This document shows positions 11,920 to 22,537 of a stretch of 64,000 bases of DNA, one piece after another (positions within the stretch are counted from its first letter, which is position 1; the number at the start of each line of letters is the position of its first letter). The notes beneath the pieces were generated by a model. That model worked only from the letters and a program-made list of their open reading frames with translations, was not told where the DNA came from and did not search any database. The position numbers and the translations under genes were made by a program. Source of the stretch: Cliona cf. orientalis (Eukaryota; Porifera; Demospongiae; Clionaida; Clionaidae); contig OZ005692.1 in assembly GCA_963930775.1 (NCBI GenBank), positions 9,219,029 through 9,283,028 of the forward strand. Reading direction: 5' to 3'.

Positions 11920-14296
11920 TTCTCTTTTGCAAGATTTGGGCTAAAATTAGCCATTTTCACAGCAAATTTTAATAAAAGTAGTAAAAATCATCCATTTCTT
12001 TAGCATGGATGCTGGACAAATGATGTAAAGTGATAGTAATTCAACAAATTGTCAAAATAAGAATGATTCTTCTCAATTCTTTCAGCAATACTACAATCTA
12101 AGAGAATACAAAGAATACCTTAAATTTTTAGGATAGCACCTAAAGAATCAACAAATATTTCTCAAAAAGGAAACACAGTTAAAAACATCCATTAGTTTTT
12201 ACACTCCGTGTCCTCCCTTGAGCATCACTGCTTGAAATATCAGACAGTGAGTAGAATTTAAGTGCCAAGGCACTGAAGACAGCTCAGAATTACAGTCTCG
12301 ACACTACATAGTTGTCGATATTAAGTGTAGGTGTCCTACAGAAGAGAGAATATTGACAGTAAGGTAACCATGGCTGTCAAAGATGTACAGATGACAACAA
12401 TTTTTTGTCCAAATGAAAGCGAAATTATTAGAAGTCCTAAATATGAGGCAGCTAGATGCCAAAAATGTAGGTACTACAGTAAAATCCATCTATGAGTGCT
12501 AGTTACTACCTAAATTTAGGCACTACTACAATACTATATGGCCCAATAATCACATTTTGGAGCATGCTATAGGGGTAGATACCTAAATTTAGGTACCACG
12601 ATAAGATCTGGCACCTGTGGTGGCTAGCCACTACCTAAATTTAGGTACTGCTGCAATACTGTGGCCCGATACTTACATTTTGGAGGAGCAATCCATGCTA
12701 TAAGGGTAGAATTATGTCAGATATGTCATGCATTTGTGTGGTAAATTATTCAGCCCCACACACTGATGCTTTAGAGACCGTTTCTAATTAAAGCACACTA
12801 AGTAGAAAACAATATCTAACTCAAAACTGTTAGGATGAATCTGTTCATTCTCTATTGCCGCCCTCTACTCCACTCCATTTCTCAGCCCACTTTTAAGGGG
12901 TTCTACTATCCCGGGCCACACAGACCCATCATAGTTGTACCAGCTAACTTAGCTATAAAATGATTTTAGCTAGCTCCTGGATAATGAAGCACTAAAAACG
13001 TAAAGGCTTACCAAACAGTAGGTGCAGATAATCATCCTTTTGAATCCTCTCTTTCTGCCGTCTACCGGAGATACCACCATCGCGCTGTGACACTGAAGGT
13101 AGTCCTCGAACCCAGGCTCACTGTGAAAAAGGCAGCTGCTTTCAAGATCGCGCTTTTGTAATATGAACTTTGACCCCCGAATTTTGCAGCTGTCATCGAC
13201 TCGAGTTCAACATGGCTCCTGATAATTGCTAGCAGTAGGTAAGTGTACGTTTATTGTGTTCTGTATATGATTATTTAAGTACAGTGGGTTACCAAACCTG
13301 CATGAACTTGAACTAAATTCGCTCAGCTTCAACTATAACGGTTAATTTAGCACAGCCATGAGTCTGGCTGTTCATAGGGTTGGGGATTAGCATGCTTGGC
13401 AGGCCTCGAGCTTGAAATAGCTACTAGACTAGGCTATAGTGTTCAATCAGGCTAGGCCTGACACTTAGCTAGTTGAGTCAGAATGACAATATCTGTGCAT
13501 GGCTCAAAGTATAATATTTAATATATTAATGTGGATAGGCTGGCTAGCTAGCAAAGAAGGCTTGATGATATAGCTATAGCTATAGGATAATTCAGCATAG
13601 AGGCACAAGGGCAATGTCCCCCCTCCTCCCCCTCTGGTGAGCCACACATGCTATATATCAGGGCCATAAGAGAAGTGCAAAATCTAAAGTTATCAATCAT
13701 ATAACCATAGTATACAAACCCAACTTTAATACTCAAATAACTGAGCAGTTACAAGTTCCATTACCACGTGTCAACAAGCATTGGACGACCGTTAATTAAG
13801 GGGTGTGGCCAACAGTTAGGAGGCATGGTCACAAAATTAAAAGTGCCGTGTGGTACACATAGTATATTACAACTATATTAGAGGCAATTACTATACCCCA
13901 GTAACTTTTAACGTCTATGTAACCCACAGCATGTCTTGTCCAGTAGAATACCTAAATTTAGGTAACCCACAGCAGTATCGAGTACCTAAATTTAGCGTTT
14001 ATGCTATGTGTGACTGTTTTTCTCTTTGATATCCAGCAGATCAACCAAGATGCTTTCAAATCAAAGACTTTATTCTGTTATCTTTAGAAGACACTGTGAT
14101 TTAAAGTGAAACTGACTGGAGTTTACAGCATCTCCTTTTTGCTGCTAGCAATTTAACTAATTTCATGTGATCATTTTTGTTAAAAAATTTTTATTGTCAA
14201 AATTGCTGGATCTCTTAGCATGCCTGCTAAAGAAATAGATCAAATTATTTGTAATCCTGCAAAAGAGAATTGGATGAAATAAAAGAGAATGTGTTT
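11893..14296. mobile_element. 2.4-kb insertion with 44-bp inverted ends splitting a long-form gene
   Basis: The segment 11893-11936 is the reverse complement of 14253-14296 with 2 mismatches in 44. Weaker inverted similarity continues inward, for example ttctttagcat near 11997-12007 against gctaaagaaat near 14226-14236. The block sits exactly between the N-terminal (14245-14769) and remaining (8388-11919) parts of one long-form gene. No transposase ORF is visible. A foldback-type or non-autonomous DNA transposon fits. A local inverted duplication of host sequence is the alternative, because the right-hand inverted end is also translated as part of the family ORF. No clear target-site duplication was found. 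Confidence 0.55.
12507..12720. repeat. 125-bp-spaced repeats with TACCTAAATTTAGGTA palindromes
   Basis: A unit beginning ctacctaaatttagg and continuing through cacattttgg / gcatgctat / ggggtaga is present twice, 125 bp apart, and a third palindrome lies at 12580-12595. More copies of the same palindrome are at 13949-13964 and 13983-13995. They all lie within the 2.4-kb insertion. Confidence 0.6.
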
Positions 14297-14769
14297 TGAC
14301 TGTTTTTTGCAATGATCACTTTTCCCCTTGAGTTGGTAAAAACACAACCATTGATACTAACACTACTTTGAAAGAGATTTATGAATCCGCTGAAGTCCCC
14401 ACAGCCTATAAATTTAGTATTGCTCACGGTAAGTATCTTCACATTGTTAACAATAAATCCTACAAATGGAGTGCAATTGATGCTCGCTGTAGTTTCTGAA
14501 ATAATTGAGAACATGTCGACATTTTCCAACTTGATTGATCCTGACGAAACACCATGTGTTCCCGAATTTAACCTCAATATGGTTTGATTTCTGATGTGCT
14601 GAGATATGTTGCCTACAAACTGTTCAAATGTGAGGCATGGCTCGTCTTGTACACAGGAACTATTTTCCGAAGATTTGATTGTGTAGCTCAGTGGATCACA
14701 TATTGTGATGCAGAGCAAATGAAACAAAACTACTACTGTTGCTGATGGAAATATACTTCGACGATCCAT
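14245..14769 (-). pseudogene. N-terminal part of the split long-form family gene
   Basis: 174 codons from the ATG at 14769. The product has a signal peptide (residues 1-24), then an N-terminal block with SCVQDEPCLTFEQF that matches NCFSRQSCLTLEEF of the intact long gene, then early beta-helix repeats (INCT, INGCVFTNS). The frame stops at 14245, just inside the inverted end of the insertion. Added to the 11919-8388 part, the total is close to the 1297 residues of the intact relative, so both pieces are read as one disrupted gene. Alone it could still give a small secreted protein. Confidence 0.72.
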
Positions 14770-15470
14770 CTTAAATTGTGGATAAAAAATTTCAGTACTT
14801 AGACTACTGATTCAGAAACTATTTACACAAATTCATAGTTGCTTGACATACGAATCAATGTACCGTATGCAGATTAACTATCACTAGTAAGTTTTATATG
14901 GAATACTTAAAGTTTTGGGAATGGATACTGTTGTAACCAATAATATTATTTTGGGAAGGAGTTGGGACTTTTCAGTGTTTTCTCCTATGATTGATAGTGA
15001 TGAATACGCTGTAGGCTATATTTTTCTGCATAGGTGAATGCCACTGAGTGACGATAACTATTGGTCTTATTTTGATAATTTCACCTAATAATGTAGTCTA
15101 TAAATGAAGGAGTGTTTAGTATATTATAGTGTAGTTTGTAGGAATGGAAATTAAGGTTAGGGATGCATAATAGTATACCAGGTTAATGGCCACGTCATAT
15201 CCAGGATATTACCCATTACAATCCGAGTATATACAGCAGACGTACACAGAGACTGGCTAAGAAAGCATTTCATTGAAGCACATGGCAAAGCAGCTCAGGG
15301 TTGTCTCTCCCTCCTATCGTATACCCACCCGATTATAGATATCATGTATATCACCGAAGTTGTTCATAACGTGTAACATTAACTTAAGTAGTTCCTGAAA
15401 TATAAAGCACTTGTGTATATACAAACTATTATTAAATTTCTATGATATTAAATGATTTCCCAATGAGAAT
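14770..15470. other. Intergenic, no gene seen
   Basis: About 700 bp between the 5' end of the split long gene and the 3' end of the intact long gene. No ORF, repeat or RNA gene was recognised. Confidence 0.6.
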
Positions 15471-18400
15471 TCACAGTAGTGGCTCAATGAGGCTATCTGG
15501 AGTGAACGCATCCTGCTCTATAGTACGTACTACAGCTTCATACGTCTTCTCACTTCCTTTCTCTGTCATTTCATCCTTTCCATGATGACTCATATCCATG
15601 GCTGACATTGATACCTCAGTTGAAATGCATCTATTGAATGTTTGAGTATTCAATTCTAGACTTTGACCATGACTTGTAGCTGTTTTATGTCTCTTCATCG
15701 TTTGTATTACAAGTGTGCACATATTTTGGCACCGCTTGATATTTTTTAAGGCAGAATATGTATGATATGTTATCACACACAGTGATAAAATGAAAATCAC
15801 TCCAATTGATGTATAAGTTGCAGTTTTGTGAACAATCTGATTATCAAGGGAGTAGAACGTCACTAATGTGAGTAACAGAAGGTTTAAGTAGCAGACATTC
15901 TCAAGGCAGTCTATGATCCTTTTTTTGTAAATATTGTCGCCCAAGTAGACTTTGAACATGATTAAGCACGCAATAAGTACTCCGGTAGCAAGAAGATTAT
16001 ACTGACGATCACCAGATACATTTGCTGTTATTGCTACACTGAGTGCTATACGTATGAGCAGGAGCAAGCCAGTCCAGTAGCGATATTTCGGCTTGAAGGG
16101 AGCATGGTACGCTTCAATGAAGGAATTTAGCTTTGTACTTTTTAGCCATCGGAATATTACAATATTTGGTAGTCGATGAAGCCATTGCCATGTAAAGAGA
16201 AGGATGGTATAGGCAAGACCTATAATGATAAGGATAATAGCTGAGAGAAACAGTGGAATATGCTTTCCTTGAAAATATTTTACACTTGCGTCTGGAAGCC
16301 AGACAGTTTTATGTGTTTCATCTGGATACTTGATTATCGTGAATGATAAAATGTCGAGGATGCTTCGAAGGAAATAAGCATATGAAAGTAGAATTAATGT
16401 TGCTAATGTAGCCACAGGATTTCTTCTACCAAGAAGGCGTGCACATCTTAGCGAATATTTGCTTATGAGTATGATGACAAGTACCAGGCTTATCATATAC
16501 AGTGGGAAGACATAGCTAAACCATGTTCTGCCGTATGCATTCATACCTTCCCAAAAGCATCTCTTCATTCCCATTTGAGTATTTAATAAGTATATGACTG
16601 CGGTAAAGAAATTGAGCTGATCTGTACTGGACGGTAGAAATATACTTTTGTTGATAAGCACAATGTTTGCATAGAATATAACCCCATTTGGTGTTCCCAG
16701 GGCCACAGTAACATTGAGGAATAGAAGGAGGAAAACTAGCATTATTCCAAACACTATTCCCGTTAGAATATTTCCAATCACTAATCCAGGCCAGTACTTA
16801 GGACACGGAATACAGTGTGAGCCACTCATAGAAAGTGAATAGCCTTGCTTACACTGCCCGCAAAGCAACCCTGTTCGGTTGAAGTTACACTGAGCATCAG
16901 CTGCACCAGTTTGATTTAGATCCATTACCCCCACTGTAGGGTGTGCTGGAAGGCAATAATCGTAAGGACAATTAGGGTGGATTATGTATCCATCGAAAAT
17001 GTAAGTTATCCAGCAATTTTTAATTCTTACAACAGAGTGTGTATTGAATGCGGTGATATAACCTTTTAACTGTGGATCAAGGTTGCATTCACACCTATTC
17101 GATTCATTGGACGATAAAAACCCTATAGCACACTCACAGCGTTTGAAAGTTATAGTGACTCTGAAAGTAGAAATACCTTTATCTTTGCATGGTCCCTGGT
17201 CAGCGTATAAGGTGAGATTGACAGATTCACAGGGCGATGAAACATTGAATGTTAAATTTGTACATTCACCTTCTGTGTGTTGTAGCTGTTGTCCTTCACC
17301 AAGAAAACTCTTCTCATGTAATACGCTGCGTATGGTAGCATTAACTATTGTTCTGTTAACTTGATCCATTACCACGATGGGTATATTAAATTTTTCTCCT
17401 TTTTGCACAAAGATCCTTTTATAATTTTGACAGCTAAAGTACCCAGAATCTTGACAACTGCACACTCGCATTGCGTCGGACTGAATATCATTCAGTTCTA
17501 CCGTTCCTCTGCTCTCATTCTTAAAATACTCCAGTCCACTAATATTAAATTTTTTGTTAGTACTTGCAACATGTATATCAGCCATTGGACTCAGTGAGCA
17601 TCTGTCTAGAAGTCCTCCATACAATACTTTACCTCTATCAGCAGTGTTGTTTTTGAAAGTGATAAAACGTTCCTTTTGTTGTGATTTATGGATGTCGATG
17701 TCATTGTAAATGATTTGAAAGAAGCACTCTGTACGAGTGCGGTGAACAAAGGAAGACTTGCTTTTACAGGTTGTGAAGTAGGTTTCATCTCGGATAAAGA
17801 TTGCACCGCCATCTGTTCTTGCAATGTTACCATCAAAAATTATGCTGTAATTGTTAATTCTGTCAACGATGCATTTAATATATGAATTTAGCTCAAAGAA
17901 GAGAGCTCCACCTCTCTCAGCTTCATTAGCGACAAAACTCAACCTCAAGATTGTAGTGTTATAGTTATCATTTTGAGTATCATTTGATAATGCAATTACT
18001 GAACTGACTGCATGAATACCTCCCCCACTTTTATTGGCTATATTTCCTGTGAAAATGCAGTTTCCATGACAAATGAAAGTAGAGAGATATAGAAATGCTC
18101 CACCGCCACTTTTTTCTGCAATATTGTTGGCTATCAATGAATAATAGTATATTGTGATTTTACTTTCACTGGAATAAATAGCACTCCCTGAGTATGTCGA
18201 ATTATTGTCAATAAAAGTTACATTTTTCCAAAATACAATCGTACTTTGTATTGTAGTAAGAGCACCTTTTGCTTTCACTTGACCAATTTTTGATACTGTA
18301 TGTGACTGTGAGCATTTTTCAAACATTGTGAGACTATAGAATTGTACATTGCTGTTAATGATGAGTAATGATCCAAAATTGTTTGAGTACGTCATTCTAC

Positions 18401-19364
18401 CTGTGATATTCGTACCGGTTTTCAATAAATAGATTACGCTGAAATTCCCGTGATTTCCTGATACTAGCGTATTGTTTAAGAGAACTTTGCTCTTTACAAT
18501 GCAAAGAATACAATCTGCTCCAAAATTGTTATTGAAAATGCTATTATTGATTTGTACATTGCATTGTCTAACATAGACTATTTTTTCTCCTTTATTTTTG
18601 ATTATGTTACTATCTTCAATGAGAAGTTTACCATTTGAAATCTGGATGAGAGTTGAAGGCTGATCATGCCATGCTGTACCTGTTGTGCTATTGCTAATTG
18701 AAGTGCTTTTGAGATGAATGGTACTTTTAGATTCTGCTAGCAGAATAGTAGTTCCATTGATGGTTAACTCACTTGCTTCTATTTTCACAATACTTGCATG
18801 AGAAAGAAGTGCAGGTTGTACAGAATCATATCTGTTTCTTGTGTTGATGATGTAAAATGAACTATTTCTGAATAGTACCGTAGTTCTCTTAAGCTCAAGC
18901 AATGAGGAAGATCCATTACCACCAAGAGAAAATGTACAATTGTTAATAATTAGATTCTTCAACTCCATAACAGTATTATTTTTACATTCCAGAAATTCAA
19001 TTCCATTTATCTGACTCCTTCTGATGTTGAGTAGACTTAGCTGGCCAAAACTGTTGCATATGATTCTTGTCTCTTCTGTATCTGAAGTTGCATTCAACAA
19101 TAAATATTCCAAATTTTTGAACGATAATTCTGATGAGAGACTGTGATTTCCTGGGGCAAGAGTCAACTCGATCGATTTAGCTGAAGCGTTTTTTAAAGCA
19201 TGCGTTGCAAATTCCTCGAGAGTTAAGCAAGACTGTCTACTGAAGCAGTTATTAATAGATGGCCAAATACTGTATATTTGTGTCATACAGAGTGAAGAAT
19301 TTATCCAAGCCAACACCATGATAAGCACTTGCATGTAGGTTGCAACTTTAAGCATCCTTTTCAT
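15471..19364 (-). CDS. Long-form membrane protein: pmp-like beta-helix ectodomain plus multi-TM core
   Basis: Intact single-exon gene of 1297 residues with ATG at 19364. Residues 1-27 are a signal peptide. Residues about 40-600 are a run of short imperfect repeats rich in N, S and T (NNCTF, GSAIYSSES, SGGGAFL, SGGGIHA, RGGALFF, DGGAIFI), which suggest a right-handed beta-helix with many N-glycosylation sequons. A Cys-rich segment follows (PYDYC, then FNRTGLLCGQC at about 826). The membrane core runs from about 858 to 1215, with LNVTVALGTPNGVIFYANIV, then RYWTGLLLLIR near 1095. The cytosolic tail (about 75 residues) ends IEPLL. Names such as 'outer membrane protein pmp' given by automatic pipelines reflect only the repeats. 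Role unknown; likely cell-surface. Confidence 0.9.
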   Translation of the reverse strand: MKRMLKVATYMQVLIMVLAWINSSLCMTQIYSIWPSINNCFSRQSCLTLEEFATHALKNASAKSIELTLAPGNHSLSSELSFKNLEYLLLNATSDTEETRIICNSFGQLSLLNIRRSQINGIEFLECKNNTVMELKNLIINNCTFSLGGNGSSSLLELKRTTVLFRNSSFYIINTRNRYDSVQPALLSHASIVKIEASELTINGTTILLAESKSTIHLKSTSISNSTTGTAWHDQPSTLIQISNGKLLIEDSNIIKNKGEKIVYVRQCNVQINNSIFNNNFGADCILCIVKSKVLLNNTLVSGNHGNFSVIYLLKTGTNITGRMTYSNNFGSLLIINSNVQFYSLTMFEKCSQSHTVSKIGQVKAKGALTTIQSTIVFWKNVTFIDNNSTYSGSAIYSSESKITIYYYSLIANNIAEKSGGGAFLYLSTFICHGNCIFTGNIANKSGGGIHAVSSVIALSNDTQNDNYNTTILRLSFVANEAERGGALFFELNSYIKCIVDRINNYSIIFDGNIARTDGGAIFIRDETYFTTCKSKSSFVHRTRTECFFQIIYNDIDIHKSQQKERFITFKNNTADRGKVLYGGLLDRCSLSPMADIHVASTNKKFNISGLEYFKNESRGTVELNDIQSDAMRVCSCQDSGYFSCQNYKRIFVQKGEKFNIPIVVMDQVNRTIVNATIRSVLHEKSFLGEGQQLQHTEGECTNLTFNVSSPCESVNLTLYADQGPCKDKGISTFRVTITFKRCECAIGFLSSNESNRCECNLDPQLKGYITAFNTHSVVRIKNCWITYIFDGYIIHPNCPYDYCLPAHPTVGVMDLNQTGAADAQCNFNRTGLLCGQCKQGYSLSMSGSHCIPCPKYWPGLVIGNILTGIVFGIMLVFLLLFLNVTVALGTPNGVIFYANIVLINKSIFLPSSTDQLNFFTAVIYLLNTQMGMKRCFWEGMNAYGRTWFSYVFPLYMISLVLVIILISKYSLRCARLLGRRNPVATLATLILLSYAYFLRSILDILSFTIIKYPDETHKTVWLPDASVKYFQGKHIPLFLSAIILIIIGLAYTILLFTWQWLHRLPNIVIFRWLKSTKLNSFIEAYHAPFKPKYRYWTGLLLLIRIALSVAITANVSGDRQYNLLATGVLIACLIMFKVYLGDNIYKKRIIDCLENVCYLNLLLLTLVTFYSLDNQIVHKTATYTSIGVIFILSLCVITYHTYSALKNIKRCQNMCTLVIQTMKRHKTATSHGQSLELNTQTFNRCISTEVSMSAMDMSHHGKDEMTEKGSEKTYEAVVRTIEQDAFTPDSLIEPLL

Positions 19365-20204
19365 AATGTATCTAATGACAAGTCAACTTCTTAGTTCTCT
19401 TTCAGTTTTGCACTATAATATTATGCTGATGGTTTTAGTATTATATAGGACCTCTTCCCTTGATGTTATTATCTTATGCCCAATAGTGCATTCTAGAGCT
19501 GTACACACTCCCAAATGCTTTGTTTTGATGGTTATTGGGACTTTGTACGTGCGTGAATGAGCTTGATACTGTAACTGAATGTAGATATAGTTAAATATTT
19601 TTATGTATCACGTTTTCCCTTGATAGTAACATAAATTAGTGATATTCACCAATATATCAGCACTCGTGGTGTTCCATAAGTATACAGTACATGTCGGTAA
19701 CTATCATTTTTATATTTGGGAGTTGAACGTGACATATGTTTGTCTATACAATGAGATCATGGATCAGTTGATTTTCATTATTGATTTATCCTATAAAAAT
19801 ATTATTATATTGTGTAGTGTTCTGTAGGAAGACATTGATTTCCTTCGTGCTCATAGAGGCAAAGTTCATGTTTGTGATGCTTAATTGTAATATACTTAGT
19901 CTGTGCAGGTGGTACTACTAACTAAGTACCATGTTTATGCTAATAAAACGCAAGATCTAATTAGCTCAAGAAATTTCACATTCTAGGACTTTTCATAATG
20001 CATCTTAATGTAGAGTGTGACGACTTTTACCAGAAAGTCGCACGAAGGTTAAAATTGTAATTATTTTTTTAGCTTGTGTTCTATTGGCATAAACACGATA
20101 ATAATGAATAGTGCTTCATATACATACAACGGCACAAAATACAATAATGTGGCTCTTGGCTGTTACGAGATGCTATAGTGCTAAATATACACTATCAACA
20201 GTTT
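19365..20204. other. Intergenic: long-form promoter side and a small transposon
   Basis: A minus-strand TATA-like word (tatataa, 19441-19447) lies about 77 bp before the long-form ATG. The rest holds a MITE at 19930-20097 and no gene. ORFs on the plus strand here have no family resemblance. Confidence 0.5.
19930..20097. mobile_element. MITE, family 1 copy 1
   Basis: Ends are inverted: atgtttatgctaata on the left, and attggcataaacacg on the right. A second copy with the same internal sequence (taattagc.caagaaa, tcataatg.atcttaatg, gacgac.tttacca) is at 47132-47281 inside a dynein intron. Two dispersed copies with inverted ends support a non-autonomous DNA transposon. Confidence 0.7.
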
Positions 20205-21908
20205 TTATATGATCCACTTCCTTCTTGAAAGCAGCCACGTGCCAATAAGAAAGCAGGCGTAAATAACTGGAATAAATCCCACTATGAGTGAAACGATTAT
20301 CCATATCCTGTAGAAATATCGGTACATTTCGGAATCACAGTGGTCTCTTCCTAGGATAGCAATGGAGATGAGACTAAATAGAAAGAGGAATATCAGATCA
20401 GTAGGTGGATAGTTGGAAGGTGTCTTCTTATATGGCTGAATGTTAATTAGTAGAATCATAAGTAATGTGAATATAACAGTGGCATATACAAAGTACATGC
20501 TAGATAGTGTTAAGCCAAATATGAGGAAATGCAGTGGCTTTATGATTAGTAATATCACTGAGAACCATCGGCAGTCAAATGTTCCAGGCTCTGTTCCGTC
20601 CTTGTAACAGCCTTGAAAGGAATCAACAAAGGCATGGAGAAAGTGCCAGTTGATGGGAAAAAGAGAAAGAAATTTTTGGAAGAACTGACAAGGGTAGAGA
20701 ATAAAGACGATCGTTGGAATAATCACGAAGATTGTCAACATCAATATGGCGAAAATGGCATATGGGAGATGGTAGTCCCCAAAGTAAGAGACGCTGGGCG
20801 AGTAATACAGTGCAAGCTGTCTCTCATTTGAACCAAGTTTTTGAATTTGAGTTGGAATCAGAATATCACATGTGATGCTCAAGATTTTCACACAAGAGAG
20901 CAAGAAGAAAGTAGAAAATGAGTCGATAATTGATGTGCGAATATCCCAAGACCTTTGAACCTTGGCCTGTAAGATTTTAAATGGCTTCCATGCGTACACT
21001 AGGAGCGAACACTCCCTATCGTAAAGTACCAACATGAGATAGGAAGATATTATAAGAACAAAGGGGTAAAGAGCAATAAGATATTCGAGTGCTAAGGCCT
21101 GAAGAGTAGTCACATTTAAACAAATATTGGGAAGGACTGAACGGAAAAAATCAAGATTCCAATAGCTGTACAAAACTGCAAAAATCTTTCCTATTACCAA
21201 CTGATTCCCATGGACTTCTAGGTTGAGAAAAACCATGCGGACAAAGGCGGGCATGGTTACCATTTGACTGATCCATACAAAACCATGAAGACGAGAAGAC
21301 GTCACATTTATGTTAAACAGGACTACGAATAAATAGAATAGCGATATAGGAGTGAAACCTGCCACAATGAACTTCCACCAATTTCTTTGAGCATCAGGAC
21401 ATTGCACACAACTGAGGTTGTATGAGAGCACCAGTGGACTGTACCCCTCTTCACAGTCACCACACAGTAGGCCTCTTCTATGAAAGTGTGTGCATGCTGA
21501 ATCATTAATCAATTTCTCGGGATTTTGTGGAAGAAGATCATAAACTGTACGCTCATCGCCTCCTGTATTAATGGCATTGAAACTCTCATAATGATAAAAG
21601 CATGGTCCAGCATAGGTTGAGCCACTTTCTTCATCATATGTCACACAGTAGCAGACTAAAAGTGCAGAGAAAAAGTTTTCATTATCGCACATTATTCCAT
21701 CATTGTCACTGTTTTTGCACTCGCATCTATCATCCGAGTTACATGTGAACCATGTGGGACATGTGCTATCATTGTTACAGTGATTATGCTTATTTTCCGA
21801 TAGTCGACTAGCTACACTTGTGTTTTGATATGATACAGTCCACTCATCACTTGCTGTCACTAGTCCTGGTAACATTAAAAGTAGAGAAATTACTGATAAG
21901 CCCTTCAT
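20205..21908 (-). CDS. Short-form multi-pass membrane protein
   Basis: Intact single-exon gene of 567 residues with ATG at 21908. It has a signal peptide (1-19, ending VTAS), a Cys-rich ectodomain with CPTWFTCN, YCVTYDEESGSTYAGPC and HRRGLLCGDCEEGYSP, then the first membrane span at about 175-196. FNINVTSSRLHGFVW follows it. GCYKDGT lies near 432 and FDCRWFS just after. The protein ends SRRKWII a few residues after the last span, so it has almost no cytosolic tail. It differs from the 22.5-29.9 kb group more than those differ from each other, so it is an older branch of the same sub-family. Confidence 0.88.
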   Translation of the reverse strand: MKGLSVISLLLMLPGLVTASDEWTVSYQNTSVASRLSENKHNHCNNDSTCPTWFTCNSDDRCECKNSDNDGIMCDNENFFSALLVCYCVTYDEESGSTYAGPCFYHYESFNAINTGGDERTVYDLLPQNPEKLINDSACTHFHRRGLLCGDCEEGYSPLVLSYNLSCVQCPDAQRNWWKFIVAGFTPISLFYLFVVLFNINVTSSRLHGFVWISQMVTMPAFVRMVFLNLEVHGNQLVIGKIFAVLYSYWNLDFFRSVLPNICLNVTTLQALALEYLIALYPFVLIISSYLMLVLYDRECSLLVYAWKPFKILQAKVQRSWDIRTSIIDSFSTFFLLSCVKILSITCDILIPTQIQKLGSNERQLALYYSPSVSYFGDYHLPYAIFAILMLTIFVIIPTIVFILYPCQFFQKFLSLFPINWHFLHAFVDSFQGCYKDGTEPGTFDCRWFSVILLIIKPLHFLIFGLTLSSMYFVYATVIFTLLMILLINIQPYKKTPSNYPPTDLIFLFLFSLISIAILGRDHCDSEMYRYFYRIWIIVSLIVGFIPVIYACFLIGTWLLSRRKWII

Positions 21909-22537
21909 ATCACGTACTATCTTTTTAGCGATAGCAAAGGGTGCTTATTCCGTCAGATAGACTTTGATCTACACAAAGTTAATTCACTGCAAAAAATGAA
22001 TAGTGAACGTCACTATTTGATATCTGTGGCAAAATGTAGTGACTATCACTACATTTTTTTGCCACAGATATCACTACCTAGTAGTGACATTCACTATTCA
22101 TTTTTACAGTGAAAGTATCCTTCCGTATATGTTGGATAGTTAGCTGGATTCTTATCACACATATAGTACAGTTTTCAATGTTATAATATTATGTACGTAA
22201 CATAATAATTATTATGATATGCATAAAAGATGAAAGTTTTTTTAGGTGACTCTATTGGTGGCTTCCATATGTTGTTTGTGTTGAAGGATAGATATGGGAA
22301 TTTGGAAAATGTTTTATTGTATTATCATCTGATAGTATTCTGTGTACATTATGCAGCTATCAAAGTTATGCTAGCAATACGGATGCACATGTGATTCATG
22401 CTTACATAGGCATTTTCAAAATGTTAATTGCACGAGTAGACATGGAGGGTTCAACTCTAGATTAATACAAGCTATAACAATTATGTGTAAAATTTATACA
22501 AAAAAGCTTAAGCAACGAAAGCATGATGCAATGGTTG
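21909..22537. other. Intergenic duplicated unit
   Basis: This block is nearly repeated at about 24570-25221, including the 127-bp hairpin element and the 3' flank of the downstream gene. The duplication of gene plus flank explains the two close copies to its right. No gene is seen. Confidence 0.7.
21985..22111. mobile_element. 127-bp hairpin MITE, copy 1
   Basis: The left end cactgcaaaaaatgaatagtg is the inverse of the right end cactattcatttttacagtg, and the inner arms (gatatctgtggcaaaatgtag and its inverse) pair around a centre near 22045. The whole element is one long hairpin. It is an in-place duplicate of 24652-24778, carried by the segmental duplication rather than transposed twice. Confidence 0.8.

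Noticed and set aside
15471-19364. Bacterial (chlamydial-type) outer membrane protein or contamination
   Set aside because: The pmp-like repeats are only the ectodomain. The protein has a multi-span helical core and N-glycosylation sites, close relatives lie inside dynein introns, and the gene neighbours are eukaryotic.
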